Positions 49,401-61,738 of a stretch of 64,000 bases of DNA are shown one piece after another (within the stretch, counting starts at the first letter, position 1; every line of letters starts with the position of its first letter). Both the position numbers and the translations under genes were made by a program. The notes under the pieces were generated by a model. That model was not told the DNA's origin, did not search any database, and saw nothing but the letters and a program-made list of their open reading frames with translations. Where the stretch lies: assembly GCA_030549335.1 (NCBI GenBank), contig CM060194.1:35360171-35424170 (forward strand). The letters run 5' to 3'. Origin of the DNA: Pontederia crassipes. Lineage: Eukaryota > Streptophyta > Magnoliopsida > Commelinales > Pontederiaceae.

Positions 49401-52400
49401 ATAAGAGTGCAAAGTATACCTTCAGCAAGCAAGTGGTATTTGAATCACAAAATCTCAAAACAAACCACCTTAACAATATATCAAGAAGCTCAACCATTTC
49501 TTTACAGTTTGATGGCAGCGCCTGGACAAAGATATTTACAAGCCCAATTTACTGTGAATACTCAAAATTAGCATGCATGCTTGTATGGAGAAACAAGGAG
49601 AAAACTAGAAGGCACCTTTTGCAACAAGTCAATCCCATCAACTTGCTTCTTGAAATCAGTACTTAAAAGTCGCCTATGCAGATCCTCTCTAAAATGTCTG
49701 ACAAATTCCAACTGCAGAAAACATGGACCATCAAATGACAGTCTGCTTAGAAGCTAATGATGGAAACTTCACTATTTTAACTATTTGACTTTATTTATAT
49801 ACAAGTGCAATCAAAACACTGTTGAATGTTCAGATCTAATGATATGGTGGCTTTTCAATTTTACAGCTTTTGTTTTAAACTATTTTTTTAGGAGACAAGA
49901 AACATGTACCACAGGTGGATTAGGTGTACGTTTACATCTTGTGCAAAATCGTACGGGGATTAGGTGTACGTTTACCCTATTTTCACAAAGTTGTTCTAGA
50001 TGAAAATTGAAAGGTGTAGGTGTCAGATCTTTAGAAAATGGGAAGACACAGACTGAAACGAAGAACATCCTTAACAAAGACAGATATTCAGATGAAAAGA
50101 AAAAACTAAAAGGATGAGAAACAGATAAGAGAAATCTTAAAAGATGTAAACCTCTAGTTCTTGAATCTGCTCAGGACGTAGCTCCTCAAACTTGAACTTC
50201 CGCATGACAAGTCTTTCTCTATCTTCCTGCATACCATCTAGAATGGTTATAACTTGTAACCTCCAGCAGAGATGTTTAAGGTTTCATAATGAAAATATAC
50301 CTTATTTGAGTCCTTGATATTAAATAAAGCCTGTGACTGGACTGCGAGATCCTGAACAGAAGCTAGAGGGTCGAGTCTTGAAACCCTTGTGGGAGCAGCC
50401 CTCTGAACAAATAAATAGATAGTAAGTGTGGTTTTTCTGAAGAAAATCTATGTCAAGAGAATAGTAACGAACCACTGATGTAGTTTTATTGCCATGTTTT
50501 GTTCCACGATCATTGGCAATGGATGAAGTTGGTTTCACATTCTTTACACTAGATTTCGCTGCTAAACCACTGAAATTGAGTTTTGCAGGATCTGTGACTT
50601 CTGAAAGGGAGTAAACAAACAAATAAGTATAATAAGAAAGACGATAAATTAGTTATATGTACTAAATGAATAAATATGCAACCAGGCACCTTCATACAAG
50701 CCAGATGGTTTTAACTTCTCTAATATAAGAGCTAAAGCAGGACCTTTCAGATCCTTTAGACATCTTGTCACCTGACAAGCATAGATGTTAAAACATTATG
50801 TTATCACACCATGAGAAATAAGTAAAAAGGTGGCAGATTGAAGTACGGAAGAGGGAAAAAAAAGATGGTGAATGCTGCAGGATACACTTACTGCATCATG
50901 CCCGCAGACTCTTAGTATTTCATTTATACAACTTTCTGCAGCTTTTCTTACTTCAGCTGATTTGTCCTATAATGATCACATAACATTAGTAAAAGCATTT
51001 TTGTAATTTCACAAACAGCCAATGCAGCAGCAATTTAGCACTTACTGTAAGAGCAGATGCAGCTGGCTTCAGTAGCTGCAGAGCATCCGCTGAGTCACTA
51101 CTCTTTGATAGTTGCCTAGAGAGCCAATCAAGAAGATCTTTTCTTCCCTCCGCACCAAGTTTTGTCTCAGCTAATGCAGCTGAAACATATGGAACCTAGA
51201 AAAACAAGGACGTCAATAACTAAATTCTTTTCTAAAAACAGAAACAATGATTATATTAAAATAGCAAAAAGAATATTCTTTATTTTTATGGGAGAAGAAA
51301 CTACCATTTTATCAAGGTGAACTGCTAGAATCCACGAATCTAAAGTATTCAAAACACATTCCCTCATATGCTTCTTATTGTCACAAAGACATTTCAGTAT
51401 GTCCGATAAAAGCCCCTTTACAAATAAACACATAATCAGATATATAAAATATAAAGACTTCAAAGCAGATGTAAATAAAGATATAAAGAAATTTAGGAAT
51501 GTGGCTGGTAACCTTGCTTGATTTCTCAACAGGTGGACCCATGGCAGAGGCAAGACCACCAATAGTGGTCAGGGTAGCCATCACCAAGTTTTTGTTGCTA
51601 TCAACCAGACGGCCTCGAAGAGCAGCAAACAAGTCCACTGCAAAACAAAGCAGAGGTAGAATTATAAACATCTCTAGGATCTGCCTCCCAAATGAAGTAA
51701 CTTTCTCCAAGATTTACTACTCGAATATCATAATTTGTAACTACCAAATATTAAGAAAACATACCAGTTCCTGTAGGTTGGATTCGTTTATGAGCCTCTT
51801 CCAAAATTTTGCTAATCGATTCAATGGACTCGAGACGCACCTAAAACAAAATTTTGCAGAAAAACCAAAGGCATTGAACAAAAGACTTCAATTTATCGAA
51901 AATCATAGGATATGGTTATAAATTCCACCTTCCAGTCAGGGCTGCCTAAATCTTTTAATAGGTTAGGTGTTATCTTTCCACTAATATCTTCACGTGGAAG
52001 ACCATCGAAACCTGAAGCTGAACTAGTGGGAACAGAATCTGAAACTTTCACTGTTTTCTTTGGAGCAACAGCAGCACCCTGTCAACATAAAAGATACGAA
52101 TGATAACCTGTACGCTCTAATAACAAATAAATATCAAAATTCAATTAGATACCTCAAATGGGTTCTTCTCATACTCGGCATCAAGAACACTTAAAAGGGC
52201 AGGTTTGACGTCTGTTAGAAAACCTTTGATATCTGTGGAAAGAAAGTATTAAACACTAATATCTTATATAAGGAATCATTAGAAAGAACTGAACGAACAC
52301 TACCTGGACCAACAAACTTATGCAACATTCCAATAAGTTTAATAGTGGCATTCCTTGTTGCAGAATTGCTAGATTGTAGGCCTATATCTTTGCAGAAATC

Positions 52401-55400
52401 TATCAGATCCTGCAATAAGAACAATTTTATACTTGAGAATATGCAGAACAACTGATCACCAAATCATCTGGTACAAAATGTAACCTTAAGTTTTAGAAGG
52501 GAAACTCCAAAATCTTCCACTGCAGAGACCATCCACAAAATGCCCTCACTAAGAACTTTGGGATTCTTGTGCTCTTTCATGATTTTGTAGAGCTACAATG
52601 CAACAAGTGTGTAATAAGTGTTAACATAAATGATAAGTTCAACAAAAGCACAAAAACAATTCCATCGAAAACCAGATAATGACCGAAAGAATAGAAGGAA
52701 AACAAATAAGGAAATTCAAATGCATCAGAAAATGAACCAACCCTATCAAAAATGAAACCAGGACCAACAGCCTCAGAAAAAGCGGTAAGGCACTTCATTG
52801 CGTGGGAGCGGGTTTTGATATCAGCAACCCTTTCACTTATGCCTGCCAATACAAGACATGAGTAAGGAAATCACGAATCTAATATCTTTAGAGCACAAAT
52901 CATATACATGGAGAAACTTCTAATCCCTCATAACCATTCTACAACAAATCACAAGAGAGATAGCACGTCGTAGATTAGGTTCTCTTTCTGTAATATGAGA
53001 ATATTTACATCCTAAGAAATCTCAGATGACTTCAGAAAAGGGATTGAAGTTATGGTGAGGAATCAAATTAGAATAAATCTCATGATATTTACCTAGAAGA
53101 CAGAGCACGATGCAACGCTTTGGGAATCTTTTGACAGTTGAAGCTATGTGCGTAATGACCTCAATAACCTGTTGTTGCACCTGCACATTTTTTTCACCCC
53201 AGCCAGGCACAGCACATACTAAACGAACTAAGAGCTCAGCAGATTTATCAAGCTCCTCAAGATTTTCAACCTCCTGCTTTAGCTGGCCTATAGCTGTTCA
53301 AAGATGAAGTTTTCTTTTAGGGGATTCAAAGATGAAGTTGTTCAGCCATTAATAGAAGAAAACGAATGTCATACTTCAAGCTATTTCTCTAGTTTTATAA
53401 TCTGGTCAGTATGTGCATAATATTATATTGTGAATGCATATTAATTACTTTATAATTAAATATATTTGGTACATAAACTCTGTGAGTTCATGATACAGTT
53501 TCACAATAAAAGTTTACAGGATATAAAATGAGTATACTTAAAACTTTCGAGTTTGATTTACTCTAGTCACTTTCACTGCTCTTTATTTTATTCTTTTTAG
53601 AGTTTAACATTGTTACCACAGAAAAGATGAAATAGATATAGTATTCCTACCTTCAAGGCGCTCTTTCCAAACACTACTCTTCAGTTGAGTGATAGTATCC
53701 ACTTTTATCAGAGAACCTAATTTTCCTTCAATTTCCTCAAGGCTCATATCTGCTGGCTGCAATAATATCAGATAAAAGAAGAATGAAATCATACCTCGAA
53801 TGTCATCAAAATGGAGACTAAAGGAATGTCAAGTAACAGAACATTTCTATCATTTGCTCTCCCTCATTTCCCCTTTAAGCTTTAAACACCAAATTACCTC
53901 AATATCTTCAGTCTCAACAGGAGCAGAAGCCTTTGTTTGAGCAACTCCATCAGTTTTCTTAGAACTGCCAACTTTGGCAGAGCTGCTTTTCTTTGTAGTT
54001 GACTGTTTAAGAATTCATCAGTTAAATTAAATTAAAGAAAGTTGGCACTCAATGGTACTCAATTGTTTTATATGAGGACTAACCGCTGCTTGAACAGGTT
54101 TCTTCCCACTAAGCATGCTTGCTGCTGATCGTCTAACGAATGGGTTATCAACACCCTTCAAGATGGTTTCACCAGGAACAGTGTGATTTTTTTCTTTATT
54201 GAAAACTTGTAATGAAATTATGTATTCATGGCAAGCATGACTTAAGCGTGAGAAGTAAAAAAGTACTGAATGGAAGAAAATTGAAAGATAAAATAACAAT
54301 AAGAATCTATGCATGAAGTTCTCCATTTGAGAAGGGACTATCAAAGGAACTATTTTCTCAAGAAATCAGAAGAGTTTACAATGCGCATTGGTGGGAAATA
54401 AATAACAAATACCAATGATTGAAGAAATAAAATTTCATCAGAGAACCGAGAGAAGAAACACACGAATGATAGGAAATATAAGCATTTCATTAGGGAACCA
54501 AGAGAGGAAAAATGTGTAACATGCACCTCATGAGCAGTCGCGTTGCTGCTAGAAATCGAGATAGATGCTGTCATCAAATAAAGCAAAATTAGTCAATGGG
54601 ACATGTTCGAAATATCAGATCAAGCAAACGATTCAAACCTGATCCTGTATTTGAGTTATCCCCGGATCCAGAACCCCCAATCATTTCTGAAAGTTTCTTT
54701 TTACGAACATCATCAAGTTTCTCCAATGACCTCTCCAAGGGTCTCATGCCGACCATCTAAAGCAAAAGATGAGAAGGATAAGCAATGTATCTCATGTAAA
54801 AATCCATACAGACTCAACCACAAGAAATAAAAAGGAAATACAATGTCTGATCAGAATAAGATTACGAAGGTGTTTTTTTGATGTGTACCTTAGCAATAGC
54901 TGCCAAGGCAGAGAAAGCTGCATCTCTCACTTCAGGGGTACCATCATTCAGGCACTATATCATTTGAATTGAAGCATCAAGAAAATAAACACAAGGAACA
55001 TTCAGTCTGATATATTTCGCATTCTTGTGCTAAATTAAAATCCTGCAGTTTCAAAAGAAATATTTTATCCTGACCTCCATACAGATGGGGACATAATCCT
55101 TGTGAATTTTAAGAATGGTAGCCTTATTGTTGGTCTCGATACAATAAGTGATCCAATTTAATGTTAGAGATCGCACAAGAGGAACTTTATTTTTTACAGC
55201 CACTTTGACATCTGCAACAAAAATACTCAATTAAATGATATCAGGGAATAAAAACGAACCTGTAAATTGTGTTGCAGTAACATTGGATCAAAGAAATGAA
55301 AGTTGTTGGAAGGTCAAAGTTTATAGAGATTTCATATCAATTTTTTTTAGAATAACTTGGACTAAATAAAAGAACATATACAACATAGAAAATTTAATTT

Positions 55401-58400
55401 TCAGCGACTTTAACTTGAGTTAAAAAGATTTATGAATAAAAATAAACTTGAATCTCCCTTCCAGAAAAAATCTTGCAAGCAAGAATAACAGTGCACAAAG
55501 ACAAAATTTGCCAAAAGTAAATCAGATTAAGAGCTAAATTTCAAATGCACAAAAGACAAGACAGAGATGACCCCAGCAAATCATGGCTTATAAAGTTCAT
55601 ATAAAACCATTACCATATCCAATTGCATCGATGTCCAAACACAACTACAGACAAATTGTGTATTGTATCATTTCAATACCACATTTGTGTAGTTGTAACA
55701 TCATACATCTGATTTTTAAGTAAATCAAAAAGGTTGGTTCATTCCGATTAACTTTCGGACAAAGCATCTATCAGTGATGTAGTGAGTTTCTAATAAAAAC
55801 AACATTTTTTGGGGTAAATGTAGATATCTATAAAACATAAAAAGGGGAATTCAAACTTATTGATGATACCAATTATTTCATAAATTTCGAGAAATTTGCT
55901 ATCCTTAAGAAAGGCTTTCTCAGACTCAGAATAATTTAGAAAAACAATAGTTTTAGTTAATGTTACTCAAACCTATTTAATTAAGAACGGATGTGTGTCA
56001 AGATGTTCACGTTCTGTAATTTCAAACCCACCATGTCAACTTTCCTCCTCTCATCATTCTTTTCAACCCCACCTCCCACCCAAATTTCTACCACCTTAGA
56101 TAGCAAAGAATGTGGTGAAAGAGAGGATGACTGTGATGAAAGAGCAATGACGAAGTGAAGACATGGTAAATGAGATGATGCAGAGAGCCAGGGAGATTCA
56201 ACAAATGATCGTTGATGTCACGAGGGCAACGAGTATGTATGACATTTTTTTTTTGAGATAGAGAGTATGTATGACAATTGAGAGGGGATTGGTAGGCCGA
56301 GGCCATTGAGAGGGGATTGGGGTTTCAATGAAGAAAACGTTAAGAGGAAATGGGAAAGCAGGGAAGGAAAGGCTTTATGGAAGAAAACATAGAATTCTCC
56401 AAACTAGGCATTCCCCAAACTAGCAGCCCGAGGCATTCGACCCACTTCGGTTGCAGATTCCTGGACGAGAGGCTCCTGAATTCAACTTTTCCCTTTTTTC
56501 AAAGCATCTCACCATGCCGGAGAGGATTGCCTGATACCACCCCCAAATGGGGCACGGGATGACAGTTGGGTATTGCTCCTTTTCCACGGGATTGATATGT
56601 ATGCATTTGTTGCCAACATGCACAATACCGGAGGAAGTTAGAGAAGACTATTCACATATATGGAAATTCCACCTGCACTCAAGGTCAAGATCTTTGCTTG
56701 AATTCTACGTCGTGACCCGATTCTCACACTTGCATATAGAGTGAGATGGATCCCCAACACTGATAGCATGTGTGTCATGTGTCAGAAATCCGAGGAGGAC
56801 CTGCTGCCACCCAATGTCGTCGAAGGTGTGGCGACGTGTGTGATACCCCAACATTGACGCAACACTAGACACATTTTGGCAATCGTTACAGGTCACTTGC
56901 ACATGAGGAGACCAAGGATGGAGAACCCCGTGGTTGATAGTGACGGCAGTTACATGAGCATCTGGCTACAATGCAATCATAATTTGGAAGGGAGAGATGT
57001 TACGCTGAGAATATTATACAGCACATAATGTTTTTGGTTGAGAGAGTCGGGTGATGAATAGCTTTTACTTCCCTCTTTTGTGAGTCTTTTTTGGGTTTCA
57101 TTGCACACTTGTAAATCTCCATATTTCATGGTTTAATACATCATGGATGACTGCCAAGGTTAGCAGCTGAATACTTGATATCTCCACACCAAACACTGTT
57201 TGGAGTTCATTGCGAGACACCTATGCACCAAAGTCCAGGGTTGGAGACTTTTGTGGATGACTTTTGGCAATCAAGTGGGCCATATGGCTACAGCAGAACC
57301 ACTCTTTTTAGGGGCAAGCAGTGTTATGTGGATAACATTGAACATCATGTAGTCTTTTAGAAGCAAGTGAGAAGGACAATTTCTTTTTCTGCGGGGATCA
57401 TTCAACCACACTTCCTTTGTTTGTTTTTTGTCTTGCTTTAGCTTACCACACACACTTGTAAATTGTTGTACTCATAGTTTTAATACAATGCGAATGACTA
57501 CTTAGGTTCGGTGATCATCCTTACTTCCACTTTCCAGAAGAATGCTTTGAACAGTAAGGATGTTATTAGTTAGCCATAAGCAGGATTCTAAACTTATGTA
57601 TTTAGTTATGGTACATAAGAAATTTGATGTTGGATGCTCAGACACAGAATAGTATTGCTGCAAATATGCTCAAATGTAAATCCAAGAAAATACAATGGAT
57701 AGTACTGATGAAACCATAAAGCATTCCTAGTTTTCTACGCATTCATCAACCAGATAATACCTTCAATGACATCAGGAAGTGTTAGGCATCCAGACTTATG
57801 CATTGCTTGAAGAGTTTGAGTAAGTGCCTCTGTCACAACTTGTTTTTTCTCTTTCAGTTTTTCCTGTTCAATTTACCAATAAGAGGGAGTATAAGTACAA
57901 GAACATGAGTGAAAATGCTACAATGTGCAAAGGTTTAAGACAACAATGTAGGAAGAAGCACTAGCAACCTGATCACATGCATTAGCATAACAGAAAAAAA
58001 AAAGCTGAATTTTCATAGTTAAGCTATCACAAATCATGAACTGAACTTTTCCCATCGAAAGAGGATATATAGGACGCTGAACAGATCTTATATGTGAGAA
58101 GAAGCAAGACTGCAATTTCTATTACTTACGAGCAATACTGGTAACAGAAAGCGTGAACTTCCAGCAAAATGATTTCTCAAGCCTTTGGCAAGATTTCCTA
58201 TCGCTTGAATTGCTTCTACAGAGACAGCAAGGTTGACATCCGTCACAAGCTGAAGATACAAAAGGAACGCACAATGTCATCATATGAAATCAATTGATGT
58301 CATAGGCCAGTGACAAGTAACCAAGACAATCTCACAAAAGGTAATATCATAAAGATGAAATTCTACTTGATTGAGGGTCATAAATACCCAACTGAAATAT

Positions 58401-59350
58401 ATTCAATGGTTTAATTGATGACAGTTCTCTGGGAATGATAATTTGTCACAAGCTAAAGATAAATGCACAATGTCATCACATGAAATCAATTAAAGTCATG
58501 GACCAGTGACAAGTAATCAAGATAATCTCATAAAAGGTAATATCATAAAGAAGACTTTCTACTTGATTGAGGGTCATAAATACCCAACTGAAATATATTC
58601 GATGGTTTAATTGATGACAGTTCTCCCGGAATGATAATTTGCCACATTTAAGAATGAATTAGTATAAGAGAAAAAATGTGGAATCAGTAATAGTCCATAG
58701 TGTAAACTTCTTTTCTTAGGGAAAATATGATGCAAATCATCTTGTATTAGAAGGCAACAAAAAGCAAACACTTTGTCATCAGGGCAAAAAAAAAAATCAC
58801 CTTTTTTAGGGTTCTGCAGACTTCACTAAAATCACCAGTAGCAATTCTTTTAGTAGAAGCAAGCTTGGTGAGCTCAGCAACAGCATCTCTCCTTTCAGAC
58901 CATTTAGTGGCTTTCTAGAAGATAATAAATAAGCATGAAACATAAGGATGTGAAAATGAACTCATTACAACCTAGTCAATAAATACACAATCAACTAGTC
59001 AAGCAAAGAAAAAAGGCGAAAGGAACAAAAAATGCTAACCACTCCCTCCCAAAATCCAGATTTGTCCAAAGGAGTCAAAATATCAACTGGATCAACAAGT
59101 TCGTATTCATCGATTTCCTGCGGGGCTGAAAGTAGAAACGCATCAGACTCAGCAATATAACATGCAAAAGAACATCCAGCTGGAAGGAAACAATATGATG
59201 AAAGAATTTAAACTGGCATTTACAATGATAGAATTAACAAACACTTGAATAGTATAAGATCCCTAACCATCAGGAGTCGATTCTTCGGCAACAGTAGCAC
59301 CTCCAGTTTCAGTAACAACCTCCTGCTCCGGTTCTTTGTCTTGTTCAGAT
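43492..59350 (-). CDS. MOR1: MOR1/GEM1 microtubule-associated protein (XMAP215/ch-TOG family), N-terminal exons outside window
   Basis: Plant XMAP215 homologue: a cytoplasmic microtubule polymerase made of TOG domains that bind tubulin, needed for cortical arrays, spindle and cytokinesis. Forty-seven coding exons can be joined with consistent phase and GT/AG borders, giving 5,341 coding bases (about 1,779 residues plus stop). Coverage starts at the SEQDKEPE linker after TOG1 and runs to SGLQARMERLKSGSLEPL-stop (stop at 43492-43494). Arabidopsis MOR1 is about 1,980 residues, so roughly 200-240 N-terminal residues, including TOG1, must lie beyond 64,000 on the plus-strand scale. No internal stop or frameshift was seen. 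Exon coordinates are given with the domain blocks below. The borders of the exon at 54084-54155 are the least certain. Identity is based on near-continuous resemblance to MOR1, for example KFVGP, RSKNNRSRIEC and KPGEARAALRRSV. Confidence 0.95.
46058..46808 (-). other. MOR1 intron, 751 bp
   Basis: AT-rich with a poly-T/poly-A interruption near 46,602. No element or second gene recognised. Confidence 0.6.
47117..48159 (-). other. MOR1 intron, 1,043 bp
   Basis: About 47,390-47,610 has a T-rich, LTR-end-like stretch with a plus-strand AATAAA near 47,572. No matching partner or target duplication was found, so it is left as unclassified intron sequence. Confidence 0.4.
48675..50226 (-). other. 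MOR1: MOR1 exon block 5: TOG5
   Basis: Exons 50152-50226, 49616-49711, 49420-49521, 49227-49328, 48864-49046 and 48675-48786. Contains EDRERLVMRKFKFEELRPEQ, HRRLLSTDFKKQVDGIDLLQ, GHNIEKVREKMRDLMKQI, GLRSKNNRSRIECVDFIGYL and SERDGEIRKAALNTMATAY. Confidence 0.9.
50301..52078 (-). other. MOR1: MOR1 exon block 4: TOG4 and following linker
   Basis: TOG4 exons 51929-52078, 51765-51840, 51513-51637, 51305-51415, 51046-51195, 50892-50966 and 50690-50771; linker exons 50473-50600 and 50301-50402. Contains SPDWKVRLESIESISKIL, RGRLVDSNKNLVMATLTTIG, CDNKKHMRECVLNTLDSW and DKSAEVRKAAESCINEIL. Confidence 0.9.
52153..53756 (-). other. MOR1: MOR1 exon block 3: TOG3
   Basis: Exons 53651-53756, 53093-53293, 52742-52842, 52485-52592, 52304-52409 and 52153-52232. 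Contains SSVWKERLEA (first helix tryptophan), VPGWGEKNVQVQQQVIEVI, ERVADIKTRSHAMKCLTAF and SATRNATIKLIG. Confidence 0.9.
53898..54567 (-). other. MOR1: MOR1 exon block 2: serine/lysine-rich linker between TOG2 and TOG3
   Basis: Exons 54527-54567 (SISISSSNATAHE), 54084-54155 (FVRRSAASMLSGKKPVQAA) and 53898-54002 (STTKKSSSAKVGSSKK...). The RxSAASMLSGK motif is a MOR1 hallmark. The 5' border of 54084-54155 was chosen at AAG/GGTGTT because it keeps phase 0; its pyrimidine tract is weak. Confidence 0.75.
55212..57760 (-). other. MOR1 intron of 2.55 kb with retrotransposon-like remnants
   Basis: About 55,980-57,510 is less AT-rich than other introns. Two stretches (57,090-57,140 and 57,440-57,500) share CACACTTGTAAAT...TTTTAATACA-like plus-strand ends, as seen at LINE 3' ends. 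56,740-56,800 can encode VRWIPNTDSMCVMCQKSEED, which resembles the zinc-binding region after LINE reverse transcriptases. These are weak similarities judged by eye. Confidence 0.35.
58242..58645. repeat. 203-bp tandem duplication in a MOR1 intron, copying a splice acceptor
   Basis: GTCACAAGCT occurs at 58,242 and 58,445, followed in both by near-identical sequence through GAGGGTCATAAATACCCAAC and GATGACAGTTCTC. The first unit includes the 5' end of exon 58130-58249 and its AG acceptor. The second places a copy of TTTAG/CTTGTGAC inside the intron. Confidence 0.9.
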
Positions 59351-60105
59351 CTAAAAAATAATTGTACAAAGACGTATACATCCTAACAAGTCATGATCTT
59401 AATCACTTATGTTACTAAACTTAAGATAATGAAATGGAAACACTGATTCACAAAGCAAATCTGGTGTTGAGATGCACATCTCACAATTTCGTTTAAACAA
59501 AACAACGGAAACAAAGCAATAGGTTGCTTGATTATCTGCAGATCTGATGTAGGAAAAGTCACATAAATTAGGATTTTATGATTAGTTGTTTATTTTTAGA
59601 TTGATTGTTATCTTAGGCCCTTTTGTGGAAATAAATTCATTCATGAAACTCTATACAAGAATTTCATTATCATCAAGCAAATAAGACATTGGATATTTCT
59701 CGCTAATTTAACTTTGAGCTCTTTTATCAAGTGGATTCAAGATGCTTTTTGTGAATTCCAAATTATCCTGGAGAAAATTCCAAAATAACTCGGTAAATTT
59801 CAGAGCAATTATATTTTATCAATTGAAACAAACAGTTTCATCGCTCTGCTACACTCATCTTCTACAACTCAATTGTGTCAAGTGGTAACAAAGATCCAGC
59901 CTTCAAGTATCAACTGCATATTAAAGGTCACCAACCACCTTTGATATAAATACTAACATCTTGTCGAGGCAAATGCTATCACTCCAAGATTAGTCACTGA
60001 TCAACAACTTGTCATATTAGGATAGTAAAGGAACTGAAGCTACATGTTCTTCAAATTCAGTGTAATAATATCCATCAGTAGGTAGTAGGAAAAAATGTCA
60101 GGATG

Positions 60106-61269
60106 CAATGTTGTCAAACACTTAAAACAGACACGACACGGAGGGCCAAGAAAAAATGTAAATTATGAACAGGTAACATGACTCGGCCGATTCTACCAAA
60201 AATATATTTATATATTAATTAGCACAAACCTAAATACTATATTGTAAATTCTTCATAATAAAGCAAAATTTTCATCAAGTTATCCAACTCCTGAACCCAA
60301 ACCAGATGTCATTTTCCTTTACCTAAATCTGTAACACATTTGTAACAATCTATACAAGTATACAACATAATCAAAACCTAACTAAACAAGAAAAGGAGTG
60401 AAGGGTAACAACTATTACTTATATAATCCTTTCAATTAAACCTAATTAAAAGACTCGTCGATTGAACTCAACAAGTCCACTCCCTTCTTGTTCACGAGCA
60501 GGGAGACCTACGCAACCTGCTTGTGCAGGTCTCCGAGCAGGGGTCGAACAGGGATAACCCTCGGCGCAGTCCTTCCTGCTCGCGAGCAGGGAGCCCTGCT
60601 CCTCCCTGTGCTCTGAGGTCGTGAGCAGGGAGACCACAATGCAGAGCTCCCTGCTCGCGAGTTGAGGGAGGAAAAGTGCAAGCAGGGGGCCCTGCGCTCC
60701 TCCCTGTGCTCTGAGGTCGCAAGCAGAGAGACCACAGCGCAGGGCTCCATGCTCGCAAGTTGAGGAAGGAAAAAAAGGGCGACCCTTGCAGAACGAGAAA
60801 AGAGATTGAGGAAGGGAGGGAGGAAGGGAGGAGGAGGGGTTACGGACGAGTGATGATAGCAACAAGACATGACAGTAGGTGGCAACTCATGACAACAGCA
60901 GCATCGGGTTGCAGCAGCGCCGCACAGCTATAGGCGGCTGCAACACACGGCGGCAACCATGCAAGAACGGAAGGTGGAGCTATCAGGTAACTAGGGCATT
61001 GGACCAGTTTCTTGGTCACTCAGGCGGCAGCAGAAAATTTGTTTTTTTAAGTCCACTCACGTGGTCACAACACGTGACCACTTTCTCGGGCCAAACAAAA
61101 AAAAGTGGGAACAGTGGGCATGGGCGTGCCCACCAAACCGATGACCCAGCATGTGATTTTATAACATGCTGGTCAAAGACGTGCCAGAGTGGGATCGAGC
61201 ACGCTTTTCCTTAGTAGGATTGTAGAATCATCCGATTCTACGAGTTTGGATGCGATTTTGACAACACTG
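60106..61269. mobile_element. hAT-like non-autonomous element (1,164 bp) with GC-rich cargo
   Basis: Left end CAATGTTGTCAAACAC; reverse complement of right end CAGTGTTGTCAAAATCG. The first eleven bases match at ten positions. The flanks are TCAGGATG (60098-60105) and ACAGGATG (61270-61277), an 8-bp duplication with one mismatch. The ends resemble those of the hAT-type element at 6,009-6,787 (CAAGGTTGTCA). The interior is unlike its AT-rich surroundings: 60,470-61,200 is GC-rich and includes a tandem doubling. No transposase seen. Confidence 0.65.
60601..60780. repeat. 98-bp tandem doubling in the GC-rich cargo
   Basis: CCTCCCTGTGCTCTGAGGTC occurs at 60,601 and 60,699, each followed by an AGCAG/AGAGACCACA...GCAG segment. 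Related GAGCAGGGAG motifs precede it from about 60,480. Confidence 0.85.
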
Positions 61270-61738
61270 ACAGGATGTCTGCAAGAGGAGGATCGAAAGA
61301 GTCCTCTTCATAGTTTTTTTTTTTCTAGAACAAGGAAAGGATACTACCAAATTATGGTAGCTATCCAAGTAATATTATATCTTTAGGTTTCGAAAATATA
61401 AGAGGAAAAACAATGCCCCCCCCCCCCCACCCCCCTGAAGTTGGGGCCATGAACTAACCGAAACCCTATTCGTGGATCAAAAAAGAGACATGGCGCATGA
61501 TGTTTTCAGTATGGCATCTCTCAACCTCAAAAAAAGGATGGTCATCTTTCATCTCTCTCCCTCAAAAAGTCAAATGGGCCAGGTGACTGACAAAAATGTG
61601 GCCAGTGATAATATCCATCCCTGGCTGCCAACGCTCATAGTGATCCCAAAAACGTGTCGGGCGATGAAAGGTCCACCTCGGGAATGTAGGTCTGTCTCCA
61701 AACCTCAAGAGTCACAGGACAGGCAAAACATATCTGGG

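Larger units (their letters stand above)
54639..59350 (-). other. MOR1: MOR1 exon block 1: linker and TOG2
   Basis: Exons 59268-59350 (acidic linker), 59040-59125, 58801-58914, 58130-58249, 57761-57863, 55075-55211, 54889-54954 and 54639-54756. They encode DEYELVDPVDILTPL, then the first HEAT helix with its tryptophan (KATKWSERRDAVAEL), and further repeats ending VGMRPLERSLEKLDDVRKKK. This is residues about 29-276 of the in-window product. Confidence 0.9.

Noticed and set aside
60446..60885. Frames of 139, 125 and 88 residues on the minus strand
   Set aside because: GC-rich tandem repeat inside the hAT-like element; open in several frames without a domain or splice support.
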